In this document: piece after piece, positions 1 through 12,303 of the stretch
Numbering within the stretch: the first letter of the stretch is position 1
Layout: every line of letters starts with the position of its first letter
From: Pardosa pseudoannulata
Taxonomy: Eukaryota; Arthropoda; Arachnida; Araneae; Lycosidae
NCBI GenBank assembly: GCA_032207245.1
Contig: CM063504.1
Location: 19,551,407-19,615,406 of the forward strand
Length of the DNA: 64,000 bases
Reading direction: 5' to 3'
Made by a program: the position numbers and the translations under genes
Notes under the pieces: model-generated
What the model was told of the DNA's origin: nothing
Database searches by the model: none
What the model saw: only the letters and a program-made list of their open reading frames with translations

Positions 1-238
1 TATTTATATTATGGAAAATTAAGCGTATTGTAGAATGTGGCCAAACATTGGCAAAAATGACGTAACATCATTGATGACGAGTATAAATGTGTATTTATTT
101 ATAGAAATATCGGTGTATGGATGAATACATAAGCTATGTAAAAATGTATTTTATGTATTAATATTTCCTTCAGAATCTGCTGCATTTCGTTAACCTGCAT
201 TACTTTTCCCTAACAAGTTTATCTTCATCTACTAAATT

Positions 239-402
239 GCCGAGCGCTGGCCAAATGGTTAGGATGCTGGCCTTTACTGGTGTTCGTGGGTTCAAATCCC
301 ACTGTGGCATGGATGTTCGTAGCCGTTCGGAATCGGCTTTAAGCAGTAGGTCCCGGTCTAATTAGCCCTGTGTTGCAAAAAGTAGACTGTAGCACTCCAA
401 AC
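239..402 (+). mobile_element. tRNA-derived SINE, copy 1
   Basis: The head is tRNA-like. It has an A-box-like stretch around 252-264 and a B box GGTTCAAATCCC at 289-300. A tRNA-unrelated body follows (GGATGTTCGTAGCCGTTCGG, then a segment reading TAAGCAGTAGGTCCCGGTCT). The same head plus body recurs at 46896-47062, and in more diverged form at 13044, 51661 (minus) and 59711, so this is a dispersed SINE and not a tRNA gene. The tail is a short CCAAACCAAACCAA stretch with no long poly-A. It is non-autonomous; the partner LINE cannot be named from this copy. Confidence 0.82.
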
Positions 403-888
403 CAAACCAATCAACTACTAAATTTCAAACGTCAAATTTTGTTTCGATTGTTTTCGTTATTTCCCCTTTAAATTTAGAAGTAATTACGTTCGAATTTAAG
501 GAATACGTGATTGTATACTCGCTTTTGATTTAAGAAATTAAAACCTAAGCATTATTTTTGTTGCTGTTTGAACCTCCGACGCTTGAAATGCCGGATGATC
601 TGGATTGTAATGTGCATTTATCTGAAAGTAAAATAACTGGGAAAATGTTATTATATATTTAACTTGATAAAATAGTTTTTTTGCACATTTGAAACTCGCA
701 GAAATTGAACAATACTTTCTGGACATTCCTTGTAGTTCATGATTTTAGGTTCCCTGAAAATTATAATTTATCGAAACATGGGACTTACTGACTTACTGAA
801 GACATATAAAAGTCATCTCAAACTTAGTTTCTTGAGTGTGTATGGCAGAGAAAGGGAGTGGGGAGCTAAAACAGTGCTGATAATCTGG
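403..888. other. Unique AT-rich non-coding DNA
   Basis: No coding, RNA or repeat signal is recognised here. Reading frames are short and look like chance. Confidence 0.5.
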
Positions 889-1632
889 CAGGCTTGAAAT
901 CCGTTCACTTTTCTCACCCTTAGTCACTTTTTTTTTACAATTAATCACTTTTAGTCACGTTTTTAAGTAAAGTCACTTTTAGTCACATTTTTCATAGTGC
1001 ATCCCAGCAAAAATCTGTTGTTGAAAAAAGAAAATCTGAGTTAATAACAAAATATTTTAATAAAAGACCAAAAATGTGATGCTCTCTTATTTTTCTTATT
1101 AAAATGTAATTAGTCACATGGTTTCCAGAATTTAGTGATTTTAAAAAGTCGTAAAGAAGTTCCTGAAATCTACATTTGTACTGAAATGTACATTTAATAC
1201 ATTAAAGTAACTTACGTCAAAGCACACATTTCTCTTTTTCTTCACAATTTTTGTTTAGATACTCTAATTTAGCTATGTACATATTTCAAAACATCATTAA
1301 TATATAAAGAAAATTGTGACTATAAAATTAATGTATTTTATGTATTCAAATCTAATTTATAAATTTCCTTGAATAAAAAGCAATGTTGAGTTGTGTTAAA
1401 CAAAATTTTTAACCTTTTTTTTTTTGGTATTTGACGCTAAAATCATGTCTTGCATGAATCATTTGATTTAGAGTTAAAATAAATACAAAAATCTTAATAA
1501 TAGCATCTGTAATCAAGAGGACAAAAAAAAATCGCTTTTTTTTTCAATGTTTAGTCACTTTTTGGTAATTTATTCTGTATTATTTGTCACTTTTCTCACC
1601 TTTTTGAAAGTACCTCAGGAGTTGCAAGCCTG
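889..1632. mobile_element. MITE-like element with CAGGCTTG/CAAGCCTG ends
   Basis: The outer ends are an 8-bp perfect inverted repeat, CAGGCTTG at 889-896 and CAAGCCTG at 1625-1632. Inside both ends lie several copies of TAGTCACTTTT or TCACTTTTCTCACC, a subterminal-repeat layout typical of hAT-type elements. There is no transposase frame. Flanks (TAATCTGG left, TGCTGGTT right) share only CTGG, so no clean target duplication can be claimed. Internal sequence is AT-rich. The element class is inferred from the CAG..CTG ends only. Confidence 0.6.
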
Positions 1633-3589
1633 TGCTGGTTACCAGACTCTGTTTTCAAACGATTTTTCCTGGGGAGTAAATGGTGGAATTTTCGATCTAC
1701 TCAATAACTTCACTGATACTGCCTGAAGCATAGTTTTTTTCAAATTTAATTTCTTACATTTTATATAACCGTTTTATGACGAACGTCACGTCAGCGTCAC
1801 TAGAGAGGCCCTACAGTGAAGTCTATTTATGGATATTTTATGACTTTGTAAAATTAGATAAAATAAATAATACTCCTAGCTATTAGTTTGCTCGTGGCTT
1901 TTGACAGCAATTATTTTTGTTATTAACATTTTTTAATAAGCCGGGCAGATGTTTGATATATCTCAGTGATTCATTTGTGATACACCCATCCTGTGAAGGT
2001 TTAATTACTATTCAGTATTTTATCTTTGGCGTAAGAAACACAAACCAAAGTATATATGTATTCAGTTATTCATTTCCTACATTTTGTCGTTTTTCAGAAA
2101 AATTACTAGCAAAGAGTAATAAGTAATTACTAGTAGTTAGAGTGAGTTACCTAGTAGTAACCACAGCTACTGGCAGTTCAAATTTTCATTTATCGAACTG
2201 TCGATGAATAAGATTCGGTAAATTTACAAACTGTGGTACCGAAGATCTTTTTCCAAGAAGTCGAAATTTATTGCCCCTTTTTTTAGTGCACATCTTTTTA
2301 AGCCCCTCTCTACTTAGACTACTGTGCCGTATCTTAGATGCACTCACCTGACGCTGTTATTCGTATAAAATCTATTGTTCAGCCTCTGGGTAGGTAGATA
2401 GAGAGCATCATTCTCTTTCTTCATGGGAGGTCCAACTTTTGCTGATAGACTCTGATATTTTGCATACTACGTACGAGTCGTTCCGATAACTGATAGAAAA
2501 TTTTTGCGTATGCGTGCAAAACTGAAGTATCTCATGCTTAGTCTTTGTTAGGATTTCCTTTTTTGAGCCCCCGAGCCACAAGCAAGGCTCCTAATCCTGA
2601 AATCTTTTGGAAAGTAGCTGTGACAAACATGTTAAATTTCCCTAAGTGGGTGTTTTGGTGGGGTTCTTTGTCATCTGACGGATATTTCGAGAGCTTTACT
2701 CTTTCCCGAATATTTTCTCTTTTATTAAATTCGTGATTCTTTCAGAGTAGAACTGGGTTATTTGAGATGGCTTTTTCGTGGGGACGTGCATCGTGATTTC
2801 TCATGTCTTAAGAGGGGGGCGGGCTTTAAGATCGAATTCTCTTATTAGAAAATGGATTTCTGTAAGGAAAAGGAAGGTATAGAAAAATTTTTAACATTTC
2901 TTTTTCCCTCTCTGGTAGATGATGTTGGATGATAGTGAGATCTAAGGAACACAGTGTCTGCCGCCTCAGAAAGACAAATTATTACTTCTACCGTTAATTA
3001 GAATAATTAGAAGAATTTATACTGATAGTATACTTTTCAGAAAGCTAGATATTCTGAAATAGTTAATGTAATATATTGTAAGGTTTATCTCCACACACGG
3101 TGGTTTTCCGTGTGTGTGTGTGTTTATTCTCTCACAAACAAGACTTTCTTAGTATTGCACTTTTTTTAATAGAATGACATTTAACTTTGTATTTATAGTT
3201 ATTTTTATGATTAACTTTTATTTTTAATATTGATAAAACGTATTTAAATGTCTATCATATTGAATAAATTTAATACTTCACATCTTCCGATAATAAAATA
3301 CTGCTTTAGTTTGTAAAAAAAATTCTTTCTGATTAAAAAATGAAAAGTTAAGCCATATTTCTAAAAATTAAACTATATAACATTATCTTAAATCTTTAAA
3401 ACGAAATTTTGCAATGTGGGTCTTAAATGAAATTATGTAGTCTTTTATTTTTCGAAAAAAAAATAAACAAAACACATTGCTATTTTTTTGCCATGTTTTA
3501 TAAGGAAAATTTATATTTCGTTTGAAAATATTTGATATTGATTTTTTCCCAGTAATGCTAAAAATTATTTCTAAAGCAACGGCAACTTC
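1633..3589. other. Unique AT-rich non-coding DNA
   Basis: No gene is recognised. A short (TG)n run lies at about 3109-3123. The longest open frames are near 60-70 codons, which is ordinary for this base composition. Confidence 0.5.
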
Positions 3590-4060
3590 AAGGTCTTATT
3601 CTCTCTGACTTAATGTTAGTGCAGGAATATACGCTTTAAACTCACTTTTTGTTTGTCTAGCAGAGGATCGTGTATCAATTACTCTATTCAGGCAGTCGTA
3701 ATAAAAGTTTTATTCACGCTCGATGCAGAACACCCCTGGCACTAGACCTCCGAGTTGTCGACCCCATTGTCTCCAGAATAATGTCCTGGTTCATCGAGTT
3801 CGTCAAATTGACAAGAACTCCCCGCTTCGACGTCGCCTGATTTCGCACCACGCTCGTTACGTTTCACTTCAGTGAATCTTGCCAGGACTGTTGTGTTCTT
3901 CCAAGATCCCTTCATGGCCATTCTGAACTGTTTCCAACTGATCTACTGCAAATCCCCTCATCCACGTAGAATTATCCCTATCTCTCGTGTTCAAACAGTA
4001 AAACCTGCTCGCTGTAAAATTCGGAAACAATAACGGGCCGCCGGGATTTAAGTGTGAGGG
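3590..4060. other. GC-elevated island, possible conserved non-coding element
   Basis: Base composition rises clearly above the flanks, with CpG-containing words such as CGACGTCGCC and CACGCTCGTTACG. No open frame is long enough to argue for an exon, and no RNA fold is obvious. It may be regulatory, but that rests on composition alone. Confidence 0.25.
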
Positions 4061-5140
4061 GGATTTTAATGGGATTTCTTCAGTTCCATTGTTTCTCTTG
4101 AAACAAATTTCGAGGTTCGGACAATAGCCATATGCATAGTAACCCAGTTTCTAGGGTTGATTTTTCCCCTTTTAATCTTTTTCTTCTTGATGTCATCTCT
4201 TGAACTTGGTCATTAGGTTTCCGACTAGGTTCACATTTACTGAACCTGCGTAATTCTTGTTGTAGTCATCCTTGTTTCTTATTGTTTGGAACATTTTCCG
4301 ATTCATAGAACGCTGTATTTATGTTAATTTCTGCTCTAGCGTGTAGAATCATATGTTTAGAAGCGTTACATAATGTGAACTTTGTGTAACGGCATAGTAC
4401 GGAATTTTAAACTGCATTTTTCTCATTTTGCATGAAACGAAATAGTAAAAAGTACCGTCCTAAGTTAATTGGTGCCCGTGAGTTGCTTATGCGTCCATCT
4501 TCATGAGAAAATATATTGTTTGTTGCTCTTTCTACAGAAAGGAAACGTTTTTTTTTTGCATACTCATAAATATGTTGAGAATTATTTAACTTCATTTGTC
4601 AAACTAATGTAAATGCAATCAAAATTTTTCCTTTAAAAAGCTTTCTTTCTGGGTCTGTAGTCTATTTAGCTTTGTGCTTAAGGTGGCACTGACTTAAGAG
4701 GGAAATTGCAGTTGTTACACAGTACTTGTGTGTATATTTGTTTATGCATGTATTTCGAATTCTAATACAGAACTATTTCCAAAACTAATTCTTGGATGGA
4801 TTAGATCCAATATTTTTCACTATCCACAGAATTGGTTGTTTTGGAAAATGTACACGCTCTCAAAGAATCAAATGAACAAAAGATATATAATCAAAATAAT
4901 TTAAAAAGCTGACGGTTTACATTATTTCAAATGAAAGCTACTCTCTGTATCACGATAATTTACGTCATTCGCTTAAAACGGTGGGTTTTCTATTTAACTT
5001 ATGCGTGACAATTTTGGGATTATCTAGTTTTAAAATTTTCCATGCTCACCCATGCTTTAATAAGTACTTATAATCCCCAATTTCGTGTAAAGCTTTTGCA
5101 ACTGTTGAACATCATTTGTCATCGGCCCATTGTGCGTTTC
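4061..5140. other. Unique AT-rich non-coding DNA
   Basis: Nothing recognisable. A 62-codon minus frame near 4407-4595 matches no family I know. Confidence 0.45.
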
Positions 5141-5740
5141 ATTTATTAGCTAGTCTCTTTCAAAAGTTTTGTGTACCATCCTCTCGTATATCTATATACT
5201 GAGAAAGAGAGAGGGAGCTCCATTATTATAGTTGGCTGAATGCGTGATTGCGCCTCTCTCACATATGAACATGAAAGCCGCATGAGCAAACAATAATGCA
5301 TTACCTCGTAACCCTCGAGAATCTGTGTGTTCTCCTTTTGGCACTCCACTTTCTCGGCCGAATCCGTGGTTATTAACCGTTCGCCGTCCACACTTTTTGC
5401 TCCGAATTAACCGTCATTTCTCCCTCCAGTTGCTTTACTGAAATGGTACTACCTGTCAGCCACTTAACCGTTGCACGGAGGGCGAAACAATAATGGCTCT
5501 GTCCGGATCATTACTCAAAGGTCCTTTAAAAGAACCGATGCCGAATTATTTGTGCCGGCATTAATATTCATAATTGAATCACTCTTCCATTATTCTTTCC
5601 TTCCCTTCTAATGACAGTAATTAGCGCCGCGCATCCGTAACGTTTTACTTTAAAAGGCCCCGGGCCAATTAAGGACCGGACTTTAGGCCAGTCGATGTTG
5701 GGGATCGACCACAAAATTGATTTGGTAGTAATTCTAGGTC
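5141..5740. other. GC-elevated island with homeodomain-like core motifs
   Basis: The stretch has higher GC than its surroundings and contains TAAT/ATTA cores (TTAATATTCATAATTGAATC, CAGTAATTAGCGCC, GGCCAATTAAGG). An inverted ATGCCG..CGGCAT pair lies around 5538-5561. An 81-codon minus frame (5146-5391) is open but unrecognised. Interpretation as an enhancer-like element is inference. Confidence 0.3.
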
Positions 5741-8017
5741 TGTTGCACTTGATTGATTGCTGATAAGGGATAACTGATGATTTCGGCCATTTTTTTTTTA
5801 AGACCGGCCGTCTTTGTTAATTGTTTCAGTCAAGCTCGGATTGGCCATCGTGAATTCGGCCCATTTTGATTGTTTCTTTCGTTTTTTTCTTTCTCTAAAA
5901 TTAAGATTTTTTTAATCTTAGTTTTATCCAGGGGAATTTTAAATTTAAGCAAGTGTGCATCTTCCGCTTTACGTGCATTAAAAATTAATACAGTCGGAAT
6001 GAAATTTTATTTCTTCATTTACGGCAAATAGAATAAATCGTTACGTTTTGGTAATTTTTTTTCGAAACGCTATTTAATTCAAATTTCTGTTAATTTAACA
6101 TTTGCTTGGATATTACAATAAAACAGATTTGTTTTGTATTTAATGGTCCGGCCTGCTCTCTTAATTTTTATTGTTACATTGTTAATCAGAGCTCTTACAC
6201 GTTCTTATTAGAATTAGTGCTTAATTAGTAAAATTGAAACGTGATGTTGTGTAGTTCTTATTTGCTCAAGTTTTTTAATATGATTAGAAAGTGAATTGAA
6301 CACCTTTCATGTTTGTAAGGAATATGTTTAGTCAAAATAATAAATATTTTAGAATTTAAAATTCCTTCACTCTAATCTTTTATTGTAAAAATTCATATGT
6401 TTAGGTAAAATAACTCATTTTCATTTGTTTTTTCACAATTCCATTGAGTTTTTGATTTGAAGCATTAAATCATTAAGCATTTAAAACCTTGTATTAATAA
6501 TCAACAAATGACATGGAGGTTACAGAATAACGGTATAAAAGTGTGTGTGTGTGTGTGCGCGCGAGTGCGTGTGTGTATGTGGGGGGATAGATAGATAGAT
6601 AAAACAACATCAAGCACATTTCACAAAACATGAACATTTAATTTCAAAGCACAAAAACATAACGATTAAACATAAAATAGACATCATTGTACTCTCACTC
6701 TTCTGCACACACACGCTCTGTCTCAGTATCTGTTTGTGGCGCAAGCTTCTTCGCGTTGCCATTCACAGTTTGTAAAAGTCTAATCGTCTAGTCCATGAAA
6801 TTGTGTTCTGCTAATGCTGCGCCTCGACATGTATATATATATAGATAGATAGATAGTTCATTTTAGGCACCCCTGCATTACGAAAATGTACATAATTTTC
6901 CTTGGAATAGGGGCTAATAACGTCACCAAAATCTGTGACAAAAATTAGTTAATATGTTATTTTGAAAAATATGTTATATATAGTAAGCAAAAAAACTAAA
7001 TTTTCATATTCTATTCTTCAAAATAAAGAATGGCAAGCATATGTACAAAACTCTTTCAGACTGATTTTTTTCCTCCCGAAAATGACATGTCATTATGCTA
7101 ATAGTCGTCACTAAACGGGAAAAAAATCTAAATAGAAACCGCTACCATTAGCCTTCTCTTCCCTTTTTTTGTGTTTTACAAACTGTACGTTTCAATTCAG
7201 AAAATGAAGCCTGGAAAATTGTAACTGCTGACTACAAACGGGGGTGAAAAATTGGCCTGGGAAAGAAAAAATATCAAAAATAATAAATAAATAACCGATC
7301 ACGCAATGTATATACGATCCTTCGGCAGCCCGTTCGTACAATATTCCTCTCTCGAAACGTCTAAGATAAGGCTGAAGTAAGATGCTAAAAAGATTGAAGA
7401 CCCTTGTTCCACGCCTTTGGCTTCCCCACACATATTTAATTTACTTTTTATCCCTTTTGCTTTGAGGGAAAAGAGATTCGAGTTTTTTTCCACCATCATT
7501 TAATTTAATCAAGCAGATAATTCTCTCTCTTCGACCCTCTACCGCCGCTTCACCCCTCCCCCTTCTCTCCTACTACTTTTTTGTTTTATTACACAGTGGT
7601 GTTTTCGCCTCGCATTTATTTGAAATAAAACGTGTCGGCAAAAATGTCAAAAAACATCCCGGGAATAGTGGTACATCCTAATTGTTAAAACTAATCTTGC
7701 AAAAGCCTTTAACGCCAGTGCTTTTGGAGTGTTTATTTGTAAAAGAGAGTCGCAGTTTACAAAATTCATTTGCATTCTTAAATTTGATTCTAGACAGTCG
7801 TAGAGAATAAATTAAACTTTTAAGTTTTGTCTCACGAGCCTTGGAAAATATTTTATTCTGAGTTCGCCTTAGTAAAGTCAAAACAACTGCCTGATGTTGT
7901 TCATACATTCATTTATTGGCGTCAGTGATGTAATGAAGGAAATGCAAGAGTTACACCCCCCACCTCCATAAGGTTTCCTGCATACACATATTATAATACT
8001 GTATTAGTATGTATATA
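5741..8017. other. Unique non-coding DNA with small microsatellites
   Basis: It holds (GT)n at 6541-6557, GATA repeats at 6586-6601 and 6841-6856, and a hAT-like terminus on the minus strand ending at 6875 (AGGCACCCCTG on the + strand). No coding sequence is recognised. Confidence 0.5.
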
Positions 8018-8347
8018 CAGTGTTCCCACGGTGCTTAAAAGTCCTTAATTTTAGCTTTCATTTTTAAAGACCCTTAAAACTACTTAATTTTTGTCACAGG
8101 TCCTTAAAATCCCTTTAAGTTTTAAATTGGAACGTGATCAATTTCTCCATTGACCGGATCCATTGTAATCGTGTGATTTCTTATCAGTTTTCACCTTATT
8201 CTCTAAATTCGTAATCATTAAATTATGTTCCCCAAGAAATAGGTTTTATGTCGTTATACCGTGTATTTTAAGTAAGTCCTTTTAAAAAGTTACTCTGGTC
8301 CTTAGAAAGTCCTTAATTTTTGTTCTGGAAAACGAGTGGGTACCCCG
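8018..8347. mobile_element. Short DNA element with 6-bp target duplication (copy E1)
   Basis: The left end CAGTGTTCCCAC and the inverted right end (CGGGGTACCCAC read on the minus strand) agree at 9 of 12 bases. The element is flanked by exact TATATA at 8012-8017 and 8348-8353. Both ends are rich in AAGTCCTTAATTTT-type words. It is a shorter relative of the element at 26338-27446, sharing both ends and much of the interior (for example TTTATGTCGTTAT near the right end). There is no transposase. The flanking site is itself TA-rich, so the target duplication is convincing mainly because the relative shows the same 6-bp length. Confidence 0.72.
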
Positions 8348-8350
8348 TAT

Positions 8351-8357
<7 letters not shown>

Positions 8358-8419
<62 letters not shown>

Positions 8420-8440
8420 TATACATACATACATACATAA
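8358..8440. repeat. (TA)n microsatellite
   Basis: Almost pure TA dinucleotides, grading into CATA units at the right edge. Open frames across it on the minus strand are artefacts. Confidence 0.95.
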
Positions 8441-8734
8441 ATGTGTTAGAGGGGGGAGAATCTCTCCCACAGAAAATTTCTCGGTACACCCCTGGTTGAC
8501 GCTATCTTTATTTTTAAAGAGTTCATAATAATAAGTTACTGCTACGAATTTTGATATATAAATTAATCAATAAATTTACACACAGATAATTTCAAAGGCA
8601 GTATGATTAATGGAAGGTAAATTCGTACAGCGTTCTTTATTTCGGCCAAGAAATATGATTCTCGTCGGCTACATCTCTTTTTTCCCCCCTTAGAAATAAG
8701 TTAAATTTCAAATTCTATTGATCTCAAGCATTTG

Positions 8735-9334
8735 TAAATATTCTATAATAGAATAAGTATTATATTAGAGTAAATAATCTAAGCTTTTTAAGGAGCGTAT
8801 GTGCTTTTATAAATATTTTATATTAGTTTTTTGGGTGTTTTAACTACTAACCGATTTTAAAGGGCTAATCGAATTTTCAATCTGCAGTTTCACCTTCGTA
8901 CTTAAATATTTACCCATTTTAGTTTTCGGGAAACGATAAATAATAAATTCAACTTTATGCGGAATTTTATCTGTTTTTTTTCTTTTTGTAAACTTTATAT
9001 TGAAAATATTTTCATTCTAAATTTCACTTTGCTTTGCAATACTGCTGAAACGCAATCTTCTCTATCAAAGATGATCGAGTTGATAATCTTACGCCATTTG
9101 TCCTCGCGCTATGCAACTTTCTCGTCACCCCTATCACCCGTTCTTAAGTGTACTTGACACTTAGACTTATGTTTTGACCCTTGCCTTGTTATCTCGTAGT
9201 AATTGATAATAATTAGCAACGTTGAAAAAAAAAAGAGCCGGCTTCAAAAATCCTTGCCTTTTTTTTTATTTCTTGTACTTTAATCTTACTGAATCTTTAT
9301 GGGAAAATACTGTCGAGGACTCTTATTGTTTCAC

Positions 9335-9339
<5 letters not shown>
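8735..9339. repeat. Tandem duplication, copy 1 (~0.6 kb)
   Basis: This segment is repeated in direct orientation at 9660-10284 with high identity, for example the shared word GCGCTATGCAACTTTCTCGT. It is non-coding. It ends at ...TTTCACAATTT, where a TA array (9340-9397) starts. Copy 2 diverges from copy 1 by scattered substitutions, small insertions and homopolymer growth. Confidence 0.93.

Positions 9340-9397
<58 letters not shown>
9340..9397. repeat. (TA)n microsatellite
   Basis: A pure TA array separating duplication copy 1 from the TGTAA repeat copy A. Confidence 0.96.
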
Positions 9398-9401
<4 letters not shown>

Positions 9402-9660
9402 ATGAAACTAACTTCTCGACTCGATAGGTGGTTGCAATCATGGCCATAAAAATGACACCGTTTTAGCTAAAGACCTTTATTAAGATAACGTTGAAGGACG
9501 GGTTCCCACTTCACCATAGGGACAGGACAAACTGAAGGGTCAGCTAGCATGAAGTTCTATGTACAAGACACGTAACACCTGGGTCAACATCTGTGGGAAA
9601 ATATCTCTAGAAAAATCTGTCCCCGACAGCGTGTATCTCCTTTTTATTTGGAAATTTCCT
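9398..9660. mobile_element. TGTAA..TTACA repeat, copy A, truncated
   Basis: Matches copy B (10825-11282) and copy D (48212-48629) from TGTAATGA to TTTCCTAAAT, then stops where duplication copy 2 begins. The remaining ~190 bp of the family is missing. The junction shares TAAAT with the start of the duplicated segment (8735-8739). See copy D for the family description. Confidence 0.88.
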
Positions 9661-10284
9661 AAATATTCTATAATAGAATATTAGAGTAAATAATCAAAGC
9701 TTTAATTATTAACGATCGTATGCGCTTTTATAAATATTTTAGTGTTTTTTTTTGGGGGGGGGGGGGTTAACTACTATCCGCTTTTAAAGGACTAATTGAA
9801 TTTTCAATGTGTAGTTTCACCTTCGTACTTTAACCTTCGTACTTTAATTTTTACCCATTTTAGTTTTCGGGAAACGTGAATAACAAATCCAACTTTATGA
9901 GGAATTTTATCTGTTATTTTCTTTTTGTAAACTTTATATTGAAAATATTTTCATTCTAAATTTCACTTCACTTTGCTTTGCAATACTGCTGAAACGCATT
10001 TTTCTCTATCAAAGATGATCGAGTTGATAATCTTGCGCCATTTGTCCTCGCGCTATGCAACTTTCTCGTCACCCTTATCACCCGTTCTTAAGTATACTTG
10101 ACACTTAGACTTATGTTTTGACCCTTGCCTTGTTATCTCGTAGTAATTGATAATAATTAGCAACGTTGAAAAAAAAGAGCCGGCTTCAAAAATCCTTGCG
10201 TTTTTTTTTTTTATTTCTTGTACTTTAATCTTACTGAATCTTTATGGGAAAATACTGTCGAGGACTCTTATTGTTTCACAATTT
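9660..10284. repeat. Tandem duplication, copy 2
   Basis: Direct copy of 8735-9339. Differences include a T-run plus G12 run near 9746-9766 where copy 1 has a much shorter T/G stretch, a duplicated CCTTCGTACTTTA unit near 9822-9846, and a duplicated CACTT near 9964-9975. It ends at the same ...CACAATTT point and then enters unique sequence (CCCCCCAACATTTAAGAG). It is non-coding. Confidence 0.93.
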
Positions 10285-10365
10285 CCCCCCAACATTTAAG
10301 AGTGTTCCACATTTAGATTGTTCTCCGGGATCCGTTAACTCGTTAACGATTGTACCTTGAAACGT

Positions 10366-10385
10366 TTCTTTCTTTTAGGTAAACG
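10366..10385 (+). other. Weak candidate recursive splice site
   Basis: A pyrimidine tract TTTCTTTCTTTTAG is joined directly to GTAAAC at 10378|10379, with GTTAAC upstream as a possible branchpoint. The 5' splice half is weaker than at 11874 and 61622, so this one may be chance. Confidence 0.2.
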
Positions 10386-10517
10386 GAAAGATCTTTTGTT
10401 ATTCAGCGTTTTTCAAATCATTTCCACAGTTTTACGACTCATTCAACTGCTGAATACTGTAGATATTTTTTCCTTTTCATTTTGTGTGTGTAACTACCGG
10501 TAATTATTCTGTCTATC

Positions 10518-10605
10518 AATGTTTTTATGCGTGTTTGGTATATGTACATAAGTGTGTATATCACTTTCTTTCTCTCCCTCATCTTTATGGGTGTGTGTGT
10601 GTATA

Positions 10606-10653
<48 letters not shown>

Positions 10654-10727
10654 TAAAGATGAAGGAGAGAGAGAAAGAAAGTGATATACAACCTTGTGTA
10701 CATATACCAAACACGCATAAAACCATT
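10518..10727. repeat. Foldback (inverted repeat) with TA core
   Basis: Left arm 10518-10606 and right arm 10635-10727 are near-perfect reverse complements. Both contain TTTATGCGTGTTTGGTATAT, TATCACTTTCTTTCTCTC and CATCTTTATG in complementary order, closed by a (TA)n core. Few mismatches or small gaps interrupt the arms. The transcript of either strand would form a ~90-bp hairpin. It also explains the matching short open frames on the two strands, which are not coding. Confidence 0.9.
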
Positions 10728-10778
10728 ATATATATATATATATGTGTATATATATGTGTATATATATATGTATATATA

Positions 10779-10815
<37 letters not shown>
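10728..10815. repeat. (TA)n/(TATG)n microsatellite
   Basis: TA array with interspersed TATATGTG and TATATCTA units, ending at the TGTAA repeat copy B. Confidence 0.92.
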
Positions 10816-10819
<4 letters not shown>

Positions 10820-10824
10820 ATGCA

Positions 10825-11500
<676 letters not shown>

Positions 11501-12303
11501 CATTGATTTTAAATATACAACTTTATTTCACCTCTTTGCATAAGAAAATAATAGATTTACGGTTAAAAATCATTCTTTGACATTCTTCGACACTTTGACA
11601 TTCGTTTACTGAAATAATTAATAAATTTCTCTCCACATTTATAATTATCTAGACAACCTTTATATTTATGCTTTTTTTAAATTGCAACTTTTTATAGAGG
11701 GAAAGAAATATGTGATTATAGATTTTAAAATGTATTCTAGAAACTGGGAAGAAATTTCTAAGACGGGTGATTATTGAATCACTACTTTAGAAAATGGGCA
11801 ATTTTGAATTATTTTTCAGGTAATGCATGTATTAAGTGTTTTAAACATTGCCTAATATTTTTTTTCTTTTTTAGGTAAGTCATTTTCTTAAACTCTTATG
11901 TCTGGTTTATACAGCTAAGATGGTAAGCTTTTATGATTTTTTTAATCAATTTGATACTTAACATCATTATTAAAAAAAAAATTCACACACATTAAATCTT
12001 TTATTGTAACATTTTCCGCGTAATACGAGTGTTAAAAAGTAAGTTAGATTATTGAATATAAGTATAAACATATAAATATTCTTTACGTATTCAATGGGAA
12101 ATTTGCCTTAAACGCAAGTGGAAGCAACTGATAATTTTGAAATAAAAAGAATCTGGGGTCTTTCAGCATATGAGCTTATCGGGGGAAAAAAGTCTAAGCC
12201 TTATATTAGTCTGTTTTCCTTATATATAAAGGAAATTTCAAATTTTAACTAGAGAATGTATTAGCTTCAGCCAATTGCTGTATTTCATGATATATCTACT
12301 TAA
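11501..12303. other. Unique AT-rich DNA with a splice-like site
   Basis: No coding sequence. It holds the strong candidate recursive splice site at 11852-11880, and a weaker TTTTTCAG|GTAATG at 11819|11820. Confidence 0.5.
11852..11880 (+). other. Candidate recursive (ratchet) splice site
   Basis: Seen directly: CTAAT at 11852-11856, a pyrimidine run at 11858-11872, TAG, then GTAAGT with the junction at 11874|11875. An intact 3' splice site is therefore fused to a consensus 5' splice site with no exon between. In Drosophila such zero-length exons are known intermediates of stepwise removal of long introns. That this site is used is inference; no RNA evidence is available. A chance occurrence remains possible in T-rich DNA. 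Confidence 0.5.

Noticed and set aside
240..312. Functional tRNA gene
   Set aside because: Cloverleaf is degenerate and the head is followed by a body shared with four other loci, so it is a SINE.
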